This document shows positions 34,380 to 42,843 of a stretch of DNA of 44,936 nucleotides, one piece after another; position 1 is the first letter of the stretch; each line of letters opens with the position of its first letter. The notes under the pieces were generated by a model. That model was not told where the DNA came from. It saw only the letters and a program-made list of their open reading frames with translations, and searched no databases. The DNA is taken from contig RXIV01000017.1 of the NCBI GenBank assembly GCA_003989085.1, positions 1 through 44,936 of the forward strand. The letters are read 5' to 3'. Source of the DNA: Candidatus Competibacteraceae bacterium. GTDB lineage: Bacteria; Pseudomonadota; Gammaproteobacteria; Competibacterales; Competibacteraceae. The position numbers were made by a program, and so were the translations under genes.

Positions 34380-34934
34380 GTGCTGTTAGTGGAAGGTCCA
34401 TCGCTAATTGTGATTGCTGATACCTCGGTGCTCATCAACTTCCTTGCAGTAGGCCGGATGGACCTGATCCAGCGGCACTCGTGCCGCTTTTTAATCACCG
34501 ATCATGTAAGGCACGAAATTACAGAACACTACCAGGAACAATTTTCTCGCCTAAAAGAAGCATTAGAGCAAGGCATTCTTGAAGAAATCTCCGTTACTGA
34601 TCCAGAAGAAGTTGAAACATTCGCCAAGTTGACTAGGCTTGAAAGCTTCGGCAACGGTGAATGTGCTTGTATCGCTGTTGCTCTTCATCGTAGCTACACC
34701 CTGGCGATTGACGATAAAAAAGCCATAAAGCAAGCTCGCCTCTCCTGCCCCACAATTAGCATCATCACCACTCAAGACCTGATGGTGTCAATGATTAAAG
34801 CTGGACTCATTACTGTGAATGAAGCAGATGCCATTAAAGATAAATGGGCTTCAACGCATAAATTTCAGCTCAAGATGTCTCTGGAGCAACAACGCCGATA
34901 TTGCCAAAGTCCAGGAATGGTTGGGACATGCTAA
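34380..34934 (+). CDS. PIN-domain ribonuclease toxin with replaced C-terminus
   Basis: A 184-aa PIN-like protein. IVIADTSVLINFL gives the first acidic residue, then a Glu in HVRHEITEHY, FGNGECACIAVAL with a conserved Glu, and LAIDDKKAIKQAR with further Asp residues, so the usual acidic RNase cluster is present. The last 15 or so residues (after FQLKMSLEQQ) are encoded by the direct repeat of the recombinase 3' end read in another frame, so the native tail was lost. Start: GTG at 34380, or GTG at 34389 with GGAG 9 nt upstream. Probably still folded, but reduced function is possible. Confidence 0.75.
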   Translation: MLLVEGPSLIVIADTSVLINFLAVGRMDLIQRHSCRFLITDHVRHEITEHYQEQFSRLKEALEQGILEEISVTDPEEVETFAKLTRLESFGNGECACIAVALHRSYTLAIDDKKAIKQARLSCPTISIITTQDLMVSMIKAGLITVNEADAIKDKWASTHKFQLKMSLEQQRRYCQSPGMVGTC

Positions 34935-35010
34935 TGTCTCCACCACGCGGCTCTACGATAAGCGGAAGAATCGGCCTGAAGACAGCCCGACCTTTCGGGT
35001 GGATTATTGA
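34890..35010 (+). repeat. 121-bp direct repeat, right copy (recombinase 3'-end fragment)
   Basis: The copy differs from 25649-25769 at 13 of 121 positions by my count. Nearly all are synonymous: only one amino acid differs, His to Asn in KRKHRPED, and the stop is TGA rather than TAA. The fragment therefore evolved as part of a working recombinase gene and not as a decayed copy. The upstream part of that gene is absent. No gene lies between 35011 and 35155. Confidence 0.85.
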
Positions 35011-35155
35011 AATTAAGCGCCCCTGCTAAATCAACGGCTTGTCTATGCCATAAATCAGAGATAAAACAGGCTCATAAACATCGGCTACACGCAGGTCTCG
35101 ACCGGAGACTAGAACCCCGATTTGCAGCTTGCTACCTTGTAGAAGGGACACTTGA

Positions 35156-36586
35156 ATGAACGATGATGGCAACACGAAACTCATAGTCCGTGAAGATTAT
35201 GCAACCCAGCTAAAAACATTTGAGGCTGGCTTTCTGTCGGTGGTAAGCAACTATGGCCTTCCATCACAAAATATCTTTGTGGACGTTCCTCAGCGGGCGA
35301 TGGTTTTCAAGAATGTTGACGCTGCTTTGTATCAGCTAAATGCAGATCAAAGAAGGAACTCAATATATTTATCAAAATTTTTGGCCGCAGCCGCCAGCGG
35401 CTTGTTTGATGCTGCGCTCAACTATCTTTGGGATGAGACAATACAAGAAATAAGGAAACGGGTAATTCAATACGATGTTGGATACTTCTACGACAATGCT
35501 ACACATGAAGAAAAGCGAAAAAAGCTCAATGACCCAGAAGACATAGTGAAGCTCGACGATGCTGAACTTATTCAAGGAGCAAGAAATATTGGGCTCATCT
35601 CTGAGCTTGGATTTAAGCATCTGGACTACATAAGATACATGCGTAATTGGGCAAGTGCAGCTCATCCAAATCAAAATCAACTCACGGGACTGCAACTTGT
35701 TTCTTGGTTGGAGACATGCGTAAATGAAGTAATATCCCTCCCACTATCAAATATAGTGATAGAAATAAAGCAGCTACTTGGTAACATCAAACAAAATCAA
35801 CTAACCACCCAAGATGCCAAGCAGATTGCTCCGTTCTTTATAAACCTAACTCAACAACAGACAAGCAATCTCGTATCTGGTTTTTCAGGCATATACACGG
35901 ATGAAGGCACAACACCTCAGACAAGACAAAATATTCATTATTTACTTCCTTATCTATGGGAGCAAGTAGATGAGGGGACAAGGCAGTCATTTGGGGTCAA
36001 GTACGGTAAGTACATTGCTAATAATGAGCAAGCCAAAGCGGCGCTTGCTAGGCAGTTCCTAGAAATTGTAAATGGCGTCGCTTACATACCCGATAATCTA
36101 AAAGCCGCTGAAATAGAGACATCTATTCAAAATCTATTGTCAGCGCATCGCAATCTCTCAAATTTTTATAGCGAACCGGCCTTTGCTCGGCAGTTAGCAA
36201 GCTTGATCGGTCAAGCGGGAAATCTACCTATCCAGGTAAGGCACTTATACGTTGTTGGTTTGGTAGAAGTGTTTCTTACAAATGGTAATGGTGTGGCGTG
36301 GAATTCTGAGCCTTATTACATCGAGTTAATCAACAAATTTTCACAGGAAGAGGCAATTATCGCAATGCTTTCTTTTACTGTTGAGAATATCGCAAGCCGG
36401 TTGCAGTTCTCATTGTGTCAACAGAAATACAAAGAGTTAATTGGCTTGATCAAAGGAAAAATATCTTCGCCCGCTGCACTGGAAGTGCTCACAGCTATTG
36501 AAACATATAGTGGCCCACTAGATAAAATGGGACTTGATTCAAGAATGAAACGAAAAATCGGATCTATGAAGGCTATATTAGGATGA
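35156..36586 (+). CDS. Hypothetical protein, 476 aa, possible HEPN motif
   Basis: Not recognised as a named family. It is rich in helices, without signal peptide or membrane segments, and AT-rich compared with its neighbours. Around residues 157-171, DYIRYMRNWASAAHP has Arg163-Asn followed by His170, the R-N-x5-H arrangement of HEPN ribonucleases; the FLAAAASGLFDAALNYLW segment (about 75-92) could be the paired helix. A C-terminal region from about 230 is a long helical repeat-like domain. Position beside defence genes supports an abortive-infection RNase, but that is inference. AAGGGA precedes the ATG. Confidence 0.65.
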   Translation: MNDDGNTKLIVREDYATQLKTFEAGFLSVVSNYGLPSQNIFVDVPQRAMVFKNVDAALYQLNADQRRNSIYLSKFLAAAASGLFDAALNYLWDETIQEIRKRVIQYDVGYFYDNATHEEKRKKLNDPEDIVKLDDAELIQGARNIGLISELGFKHLDYIRYMRNWASAAHPNQNQLTGLQLVSWLETCVNEVISLPLSNIVIEIKQLLGNIKQNQLTTQDAKQIAPFFINLTQQQTSNLVSGFSGIYTDEGTTPQTRQNIHYLLPYLWEQVDEGTRQSFGVKYGKYIANNEQAKAALARQFLEIVNGVAYIPDNLKAAEIETSIQNLLSAHRNLSNFYSEPAFARQLASLIGQAGNLPIQVRHLYVVGLVEVFLTNGNGVAWNSEPYYIELINKFSQEEAIIAMLSFTVENIASRLQFSLCQQKYKELIGLIKGKISSPAALEVLTAIETYSGPLDKMGLDSRMKRKIGSMKAILG

Positions 36587-36840
36587 AGAATGCCCATCAT
36601 ATGCACTTATCCATTTTCTCATTACATCAATAACCTATGATTCGCGCTGAATCAGGGCGAAAATGTTCGTTCATCGGTCTAAACGCGATAAGTATATTTG
36701 TCTTGCGTTTTCCAGCCTGCCGCCTGCAAGCCATTGATTTGATGATATTCCATAACCGTGCGCGGCCACCCTGCTACCTTGTTCAACCTCTGTCCGCCAG
36801 TGAGCCCGATCCCTGGTCTCACTGACTAACCTCTGTGCTC

Positions 36841-37743
36841 TCAAGCCGCTAACCGCTCGGCTTCCGGTTTCTCCACCTTCGGCCCTTCCACCAAAGCGTG
36901 GAGATACTCAAACGCCTTCTGCGCAAGGCTTGCGGCCTTGACCAGCGCCCGGTGGTCCTGTTGGAGAACCCTGAGCCAACCGCCAATGTAATTGGCGTGT
37001 TGCAGGTCACCCTTCAAGCCCAACTTGGCGCTGAGGAAGGCCGAACCCATTTCGGCCACCAGTTCCTCAAAGGCATAGGCATCGTCGCCAAAGCGCTTGC
37101 CCCAGGTCCGATCTAACCGGCGTTCATGCCCCGTCCAGTGGGTCAGCTCATGCAACCCGGTAGCGTAAAAGTCCTCCGCCACATGGAACCGGACCCGGTC
37201 GGGAAGCGTGATCTGATCGTCACTTCTCCGGTAAAAAGCCCGTGAACCACCTTCGACAATTCGCGCTCCGCTCTTCTTGAGGAGATCATCAGCCACGACA
37301 ATCGGCAGAAACGCCTGTCCTTCATTCAGGGGCTTTGGCCGCAAGTGATCCAGGCCGGCGATCTGATCCAAGTTAAAGACGACAAACGTTTTCAACATCG
37401 GGATCGTGCGAGGCCGCTTGCTGTCCTCCTGCGCCTCGTCGTCCACCACGAGAGGTTTGTAAATAATCCCGTGGGTCCCCTTTTCATCCTTCTTCACGAA
37501 TCCGCCCAACTCCTTGGCTTGGCCGTAACCGAGCCAAAAGTTAGTGGTGTACCCTTTCCGGGCAGTGGCTTCCCACAAGATGGGGATGTTGATGCCGTGG
37601 TAGTCGTCTCCGGTGTTTAAGTTGCACGGGATGGTAAGTTGCCCGCCCGTGCGATCCCATGCGCATTCCCACGGTTTCACCCCTGCTTTGAGTTGTTCGA
37701 TGATCTGGGTCGTAACACTGGCGATAATCGCTTGGTTATTCAT
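36841..37743 (-). CDS. ardC: ArdC-family antirestriction protein, second copy
   Basis: A 300-aa ArdC. The N-terminal ssDNA-binding domain has VKPWECAWDRTGGQ, DDYHGINIPILWE and FVKKDEKGTHGIIYKP. The C-terminal zincin domain has HELTHWTGH, then EELVAEMGSAFL, and the family tail HANYIGGWLRVLQQDHRALVKAA. It is clearly diverged from the copy at 7374-8279, so the two are not a recent duplication. The start at 37743 is chosen for GGAGG about 7 nt upstream; the frame extends 74 codons more through a hairpin region with no site. It shares its downstream flank with the remnant at 32482-32726. Confidence 0.9.
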   Translation of the reverse strand: MNNQAIIASVTTQIIEQLKAGVKPWECAWDRTGGQLTIPCNLNTGDDYHGINIPILWEATARKGYTTNFWLGYGQAKELGGFVKKDEKGTHGIIYKPLVVDDEAQEDSKRPRTIPMLKTFVVFNLDQIAGLDHLRPKPLNEGQAFLPIVVADDLLKKSGARIVEGGSRAFYRRSDDQITLPDRVRFHVAEDFYATGLHELTHWTGHERRLDRTWGKRFGDDAYAFEELVAEMGSAFLSAKLGLKGDLQHANYIGGWLRVLQQDHRALVKAASLAQKAFEYLHALVEGPKVEKPEAERLAA

Positions 37744-37789
37744 GACAGACCTCCACAGTAGGAGGCCCAAACGAAGGGAAACAGGCTTC

Positions 37790-37819
37790 GTGGCCCGTCC
37801 CTGCGGTCGGGCCACTTTT
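37790..37819 (+). terminator. GC-rich hairpin followed by TTTT
   Basis: GTGGCCCG and CGGGCCAC form an 8-bp stem with a 10-nt loop, followed by TTTTG on the plus strand. It lies 47 bp upstream of the ardC start on the opposite strand. It could stop plus-strand transcripts entering from the left or be a leader structure. Confidence 0.4.
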
Positions 37820-37959
37820 GAGAGAAAACCTTTAATAAAACAGTAGCATGGTGCTGCCGCCTTCACCTCGTGGGTCAAGGCGGGAGCTTCCATCCTCTCA
37901 CTACCCTTAATGACATGGAGCCTTCTTAACTGGGCTCGCAACTCTGGGAAAGAAAAGCG

Positions 37960-38604
37960 GTGCAACTAACGGATCGAGATCGAGAAATTCTGATTGCACT
38001 CACCCATAAGGTGCGGCTCTTGTCGCTAGAGCAAATCGCACGCACCTGGTGGACAGATTCCCCGTCCGGTATCGCCACTGCACGAAAGCGGCTCGCGGTT
38101 CTCGCCGATCCGGCGAGTCGCTCCTATGTTATGCAGCGGCTCAAGCTAAATGCGCACCCTGAATTAGCACTTGATGGCCCTATTTTTTTATGGCAACCGG
38201 GAGAGCCTGCGCCACATTTTGGAGCGCTTTCCTACCGCTTAAAGAAGCGCTGGAATGAAGCCCCAAAACCAACGACGGTTTATATCGCTACTGAGAAAGC
38301 CGCCCGCTACTTCGGCGGCTTTGGGGGAAAGTTGCGGCGTCCGCTGCAAGCCACACACGATCTCCATGTGGCGCAAATTTACTTGCGCTTTCTTAAAACC
38401 GATCCGGTGCGGGCGGGTCTTTGGGTCTCGGAAGATCGCTTCGCGCCGCAACGCCGGCGCGAGAAATTGCCGGATGCGGTGATTCGGGATGAGGCGGGTA
38501 ATATCGCGCTGGTGATTGAATTTGGCGGGGCGTATGACGCAAAGCATGTGGAGCGAGTACACCTTGATTGTGTTACCCGCTCCCTGCCGTATGAATTGTG
38601 GTGA
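37960..38604 (+). CDS. Replication-relaxation family protein
   Basis: A 214-aa protein. The N-terminal winged helix (QLTDRDREILIALTHKVRLLSLEQIARTWW) is typical of replication-relaxation proteins found on plasmids and integrative elements. A C-terminal domain contains LPDAVIRDEAGNIALVIEFGGAYDAKHV, with an Asp followed by an acidic pair, resembling a restriction-like (PD-(D/E)xK) fold without a clear Lys. Start codon GTG. The role is DNA binding in plasmid replication or transfer control; the catalytic status is unknown. It is convergent with the next gene, the stops being 4 bp apart. Confidence 0.75.
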   Translation: MQLTDRDREILIALTHKVRLLSLEQIARTWWTDSPSGIATARKRLAVLADPASRSYVMQRLKLNAHPELALDGPIFLWQPGEPAPHFGALSYRLKKRWNEAPKPTTVYIATEKAARYFGGFGGKLRRPLQATHDLHVAQIYLRFLKTDPVRAGLWVSEDRFAPQRRREKLPDAVIRDEAGNIALVIEFGGAYDAKHVERVHLDCVTRSLPYELW

Positions 38605-38608
38605 GGGG

Positions 38609-39706
38609 CTATTTACCTAACAAGCCCTTTTCCATCCAAATTTCGGCATATTCTTTAAATTCCGCTAGGCGCTTTTCCATTTCAACCCACTCCGCTTCAG
38701 TAGTTGGAGATTTCCACTTAGGCCGGTCGTTATGTTGATCGTTGGCGTCTCTTACAAATCTCTTCACATCTTGGAGTGTTCTGCACAAAAGCATATCAGA
38801 ATAGGCAACGGGTCCTTTATGGATATCGGTATGTCCATACCGGCAACTATCCCCGCGAAGGATGCGTAGACCTGGAGCCAAAAATGGTTGAAACCGGCTT
38901 ATTGTCGCGCTGCTAGTTGCCCGTTCAATGAATCGCTGCCGCACGGCTTGTTGCCGCAGTTGCTCCTTCTCCTGATTAAGGCGTTCAATCTCTTGCCGGG
39001 CAATCTCTTCTTGTTTGCCGGCCTCTGCCTCGGTAATGCGTTTTTGGACGTTATATTTCGCCTGGTTACGGGCGTTTTGTTGAGCCTCTAACTCCCGCTT
39101 CGCTTGCTCTTCCTTCACCTGATCCATTGCTGTAGCGAGAGTAGGCTCATTGGCGCTCACCTGAACGCCCTTACTCCGCTGCAACAACACTCTCCACTTC
39201 GCCTGTAGCCGGTCATACTCGATCAACGCTTCTTTGGCATCCTTGCCAGCGGTGCGTATTTCCACCATCAGGGCCTCGGTAGGTGTGTAAAGACTGCTAT
39301 CGCTTGCGGCCTGGATGGGCGTAAGCATAGTTTTAACTTGACTGCGCATCCCTTCTACCTGACTCAAGGGGTAGCGCTTCGCTTCCTGAAGCTGAATAAA
39401 ATCCTCAACACTCACGGAATCGCTTGCTAGCGCTCGACCTTCGGCACTGGTGAGAATCGCCTTCATCTGATTTTCCCAGTGCTCAATCGCAGCTTGCAAA
39501 GTGTCCAGGTCTTTAAGGACTGCGCTCCCTTCTGCCAGCGCCGCCAAGCGCTTCCCCTTGGCAATGACGACCTGTTCCTCCTTTGCCTGATCCGCATTTT
39601 CACCGTTTAAACGCTGATCGAGAAGTTTTCCCACATCCCCTTCTGCGCCAAGCACGAGCGGACCAAAAGCAGTGAGTCCAATAAACAAGAGCCAACCTCT
39701 GTGCAT
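38609..39706 (-). CDS. Exported coiled-coil protein of the transfer block
   Basis: A 365-aa protein with a signal peptide (MHRGWLLFIGLTAFGPLVLG-AEG, cut near residue 20). The mature part is almost all helix. Long coiled coil lies at about 185-265 (DQVKEEQAKRELEAQQNARN to RLNQEKEQLRQQAVRQR). The C-terminal domain has two Cys (GDSCRYGH, DMLLCRTL) that could form a disulfide in the periplasm. Unrecognised family. It lies downstream of the coupling-protein gene on the same strand (35-bp gap), so a periplasmic part in DNA transfer is plausible. Confidence 0.7.
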   Translation of the reverse strand: MHRGWLLFIGLTAFGPLVLGAEGDVGKLLDQRLNGENADQAKEEQVVIAKGKRLAALAEGSAVLKDLDTLQAAIEHWENQMKAILTSAEGRALASDSVSVEDFIQLQEAKRYPLSQVEGMRSQVKTMLTPIQAASDSSLYTPTEALMVEIRTAGKDAKEALIEYDRLQAKWRVLLQRSKGVQVSANEPTLATAMDQVKEEQAKRELEAQQNARNQAKYNVQKRITEAEAGKQEEIARQEIERLNQEKEQLRQQAVRQRFIERATSSATISRFQPFLAPGLRILRGDSCRYGHTDIHKGPVAYSDMLLCRTLQDVKRFVRDANDQHNDRPKWKSPTTEAEWVEMEKRLAEFKEYAEIWMEKGLLGK

Positions 39707-39741
39707 CGTTATTTCCTTTGATGGGAGAAGAGAAAAAAAGC

Positions 39742-42561
39742 TTATTCGCTAGTGGGGACCGTCCCTCGGTCAGCGAGATCAACACCACCTCGCGCCTGGT
39801 AGAGCGATTGTAAGTGCTTTGCCCATGGGGAAGCGGTGACCTTTTCGCTCACCTCGGGTGGCGGTTCATCGTCAGAGAGGATAGATGCGGTGCGTAGCGC
39901 CGGACTTTCCGGGCGGGCTTCAACTCTCCGCTTGCGGTTAGTTACCAAGGTATTGGAATTAGGAGCCGGCCACGGGGCATTCTTGCGGCGTTCATATTCC
40001 TCAGACGTAATGTGATACGTTCCGCGAAGCGGAAAAGCATAGCCGCCAAACTGCGAATACCCCTGCCCTCGGCCAATGAGCGCGATACTGGTATCGGGTT
40101 CGTCGCTCAGTGCAATGATGTCATTTGCCATGAGCCGATGGCCGACCTTTTCATCAGCGGTGGTCATCTCGCCCTCGGCGTTCAGTCGCCGGGAGTAGTA
40201 AAGCGTCTCCCCGGACGCCTTGCTCAACTCCTCCCGCTCCTGAGGGCTACTCACAGAGAAGATTTGTTTGAACCGGGTATTGCTCTGCACAGTACCTTTC
40301 AGATCTACATCCCTTACCCATAAATCACTATCGGTTTGATTCGCAAGAATCAGGCCCATACCCATACTCCGGGCTTGCTGCAAGATAAGCTTAAAATTCA
40401 GTGAAGCGATATGCTGAAACTCGTCAATAAAAACCCATAGCTTGGGGGTTTCTTGATATTGGCGCTGATGCTGGTAAGCGCTGGTAAACAGCGTATAGAG
40501 CGCAAGCTTTGCAATTTCCCGCACAGTCGTCGTTTCAATCGCAGCAGGTAGCCAGAAATAAATCACTTCGCGGTTTTTAACCACAGTCGCCATATCAATT
40601 GCGTGGTCTGTTACCGCATCTTTAGCGAGATGATTGAGCTGCGGTATCGCGGCTAAGGATTCCACCACAGCAATAAGTTCAAACGCATCGCGCTCATCAC
40701 TGACACTGTTTGTCAGCTTCCCTACTTTGTCGCGTAGCTCCTCAAAAGAAGCAACGTCGGGATACTCTTGGAGAGTGCGCGAAAGCACGTTTCGAGCAAC
40801 TCGCGTATAGTAGGAGCGTCCATAACCCTCACCGTGCTCAAGGCCCAAGGCACTTAAAAACACTTCACACACTTGGTTTAGGCTGAGGTGGTCGCTTGAA
40901 AGTGGCGAAAAAGGATTAAACGCATGGGTCGCCTTCCCCACTTCGTTGGTGAAGAACTTAAACCGATTACCCGCTCCTTTTTGGGCAGTTTGAAACAAAG
41001 GCATATCGCCTTTTAAGTCGATCACGACAACCGCCGAATCCTGCAAGCTGATTAGCTGGGCCAGCAGCGGGGCCATGCCCAAGGCCGTTTTTCCACTGCC
41101 GCTATCTCCCAACAAATGCGCGTGTTCACCTAAGATGCTGCGGTGTAATAACACCGGATAATCTTCGGTAGCGTGTGCGCCTAACCAAAGGTGCTCACGG
41201 GCAACCGCACTTTTCGAGTGTTGCAAGCGATCCACATAGCCTTGCCAATCACTGACCGGACTCTTTAAGGCATCAATGGTCTTTGCATAGCGCGGTAGCG
41301 CTCGGCCAAAAACGGCAAGACAGGTCATCAGGAAAATTAGAATGGGAAATAGAAAGCATTGCACAATGCTTAATAGTATTGACCAAACCCCTTGGCCTTT
41401 ACCCATGAAGGCGCTATCCAGCGTCAGACTAAACCAAGCGCCGGGACTGGTTTGCAAATAATCGGCTGCTTGCTTACTCAAAATATATTCCTGCTGCGAA
41501 ACAGGGTCTAGCTTTTTCAGAAGCAGGGCTTCACCGGTAGAAAGATTTTTCACTAACTCGGCTACTGTGGGCGGTTCATAATGCTCAAAATAGGTAATGA
41601 TCCGGGTTAAAGAAATCTTTTTATCTACCACTCGGTGAAAAGCTGCCAGCAGGGGCCGTGAATCGCTCGATAAGAATCCTAGGGGAGCATAAGAGATAAA
41701 GTAAATGGTGGAAGTAAACAATGCGCATAGCGTAACTGCTGCCAAGAGATTGCGCCTGATCCAGATTCCGCCCGGACTTTTGAAAAGTCCGGGCGGTGAA
41801 ATTGGATTAGGAAAGACCGTGCCGTGACTCTGGTATGCGCCATAGAGAGTCCAAAACAGGATATCAACCACTACGAGAAAGACAACGAGCATGACCACTG
41901 TAATAGCAGTGCTTGCTTCAGTCGCTTGGGTAAGCGAAAAAATATTCAAAAACAAAAAAATCGCTCCGCTATAAATGACCAGCGGGAATAAAGATACTAA
42001 GCAACCAAAAGCAGCTCCGCTTTGATCTTCCTGATCCGAAAAATCAAAGTGAACGGCCTGATAGCGAGTGTAAGTAAACCAGCTAACTATTGCTTCCCGA
42101 CAAAGTGATAAGCTTTCTCTTATCGCCTTAAATCCCGTCACCCAATAAAAAACACCCAATGCAAAGAATAACGTAATCCAGATAAAATTCTTAAATCCGA
42201 GAATCGGTGTTCTCGCAAAAATAATCAGCAACAACCCATAAACAGCAATGATAATAAATCCGTCATAGTGGCGATTCTCCCATTGTGCTTGAGCCATTTT
42301 CCGCTTCTCGCCCAAGAGTTGCGGACTTGCCGCAAGCCACATCGCGTAATGGGTAGCGATGCGACTTGCCAGATAACAGGTCAAGCCAAGGCTGAATAAA
42401 AACAACCCATACCCAATCACGGGATAGCGATGAACGAGGTGTGGGAGAATCGCAAGTACCCATAATCCCGGTCCCAACAGAGCATAGACCCCGGCGATCC
42501 ATCTCACCCGCCGGCTAATCAGTTTATATAAACCCGCAAGCACACCCGTTGCGCTAAACAT
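39742..42561 (-). CDS. Type IV coupling protein (TraD/VirD4-like) with about eight membrane segments
   Basis: A 939-aa FtsK/HerA-class ATPase. Walker A GDSGSGKT is at about 485-492, Walker B WVFIDEFQ at about 709-716, and SNTRFKQIF belongs to the TraG/TraD 'TraM-recognition' region. It pumps DNA or delivers relaxosome complexes to a secretion channel. The N-terminal 420 residues contain about eight hydrophobic segments (near 20-42, 47-66, 101-117, 126-144, 184-208, 218-240, 271-294, 393-418), whereas VirD4/TraD types usually have two. The ATG overlaps the stop of the 94-aa gene. A perfect 29-nt palindrome lies in the coding sequence at residues 255-265. Confidence 0.88.
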   Translation of the reverse strand: MFSATGVLAGLYKLISRRVRWIAGVYALLGPGLWVLAILPHLVHRYPVIGYGLFLFSLGLTCYLASRIATHYAMWLAASPQLLGEKRKMAQAQWENRHYDGFIIIAVYGLLLIIFARTPILGFKNFIWITLFFALGVFYWVTGFKAIRESLSLCREAIVSWFTYTRYQAVHFDFSDQEDQSGAAFGCLVSLFPLVIYSGAIFLFLNIFSLTQATEASTAITVVMLVVFLVVVDILFWTLYGAYQSHGTVFPNPISPPGLFKSPGGIWIRRNLLAAVTLCALFTSTIYFISYAPLGFLSSDSRPLLAAFHRVVDKKISLTRIITYFEHYEPPTVAELVKNLSTGEALLLKKLDPVSQQEYILSKQAADYLQTSPGAWFSLTLDSAFMGKGQGVWSILLSIVQCFLFPILIFLMTCLAVFGRALPRYAKTIDALKSPVSDWQGYVDRLQHSKSAVAREHLWLGAHATEDYPVLLHRSILGEHAHLLGDSGSGKTALGMAPLLAQLISLQDSAVVVIDLKGDMPLFQTAQKGAGNRFKFFTNEVGKATHAFNPFSPLSSDHLSLNQVCEVFLSALGLEHGEGYGRSYYTRVARNVLSRTLQEYPDVASFEELRDKVGKLTNSVSDERDAFELIAVVESLAAIPQLNHLAKDAVTDHAIDMATVVKNREVIYFWLPAAIETTTVREIAKLALYTLFTSAYQHQRQYQETPKLWVFIDEFQHIASLNFKLILQQARSMGMGLILANQTDSDLWVRDVDLKGTVQSNTRFKQIFSVSSPQEREELSKASGETLYYSRRLNAEGEMTTADEKVGHRLMANDIIALSDEPDTSIALIGRGQGYSQFGGYAFPLRGTYHITSEEYERRKNAPWPAPNSNTLVTNRKRRVEARPESPALRTASILSDDEPPPEVSEKVTASPWAKHLQSLYQARGGVDLADRGTVPTSE
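41768..41796. repeat. Perfect 29-nt palindrome inside the coupling-protein gene
   Basis: CCGCCCGGACTTTT and its exact complement flank a single central G. In frame it encodes PPGLFKSPGG-like residues in a hydrophilic loop between predicted membrane segments six and seven. Fourteen-bp perfect arms in coding DNA are unexpected by chance. Possibly an inserted mini-repeat or a protein-binding site. Confidence 0.8.
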
Positions 42562-42838
42562 GGCAAAGAGAAAAGGGGTATCCAGATGGGCGCATGGTCA
42601 AGGAACTGACCATGCTCAAGATTAAACTGAGAACGCCGATTAACCCTATAATGTAAACAACGAAGTGGCGCTCCTTGCGGATTAAGACTGGGTTTGCCCG
42701 ATAATCGAGTTCGAGTTCTTCAAGGTTTTTTAACCGTTCACGCTGTAAAACATCCCACTTTGGCGCGGTGCTTGGCCGATAGCCGTTATCGCTCGGTGCT
42801 CGGCCTACCTCATGGGTTCTAATCTTTTCGTAGGGCAT
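42554..42838 (-). CDS. Small membrane protein of the transfer block, 94 aa
   Basis: A 94-aa protein: a hydrophilic N-terminal 55 residues (WDVLQRERLKNLEELELDYRAN), then a single membrane segment (HFVVYIIGLIGVLSLILSMVSSL, about 58-80). Unrecognised. Its stop overlaps the coupling-protein start, and its own start is 6 bp after the upstream gene's stop, so the three are translationally linked. It probably assembles with the coupling protein in the inner membrane. No clear Shine-Dalgarno is seen. Confidence 0.65.
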   Translation of the reverse strand: MPYEKIRTHEVGRAPSDNGYRPSTAPKWDVLQRERLKNLEELELDYRANPVLIRKERHFVVYIIGLIGVLSLILSMVSSLTMRPSGYPFSLCHV

Positions 42839-42843
42839 GAAAA

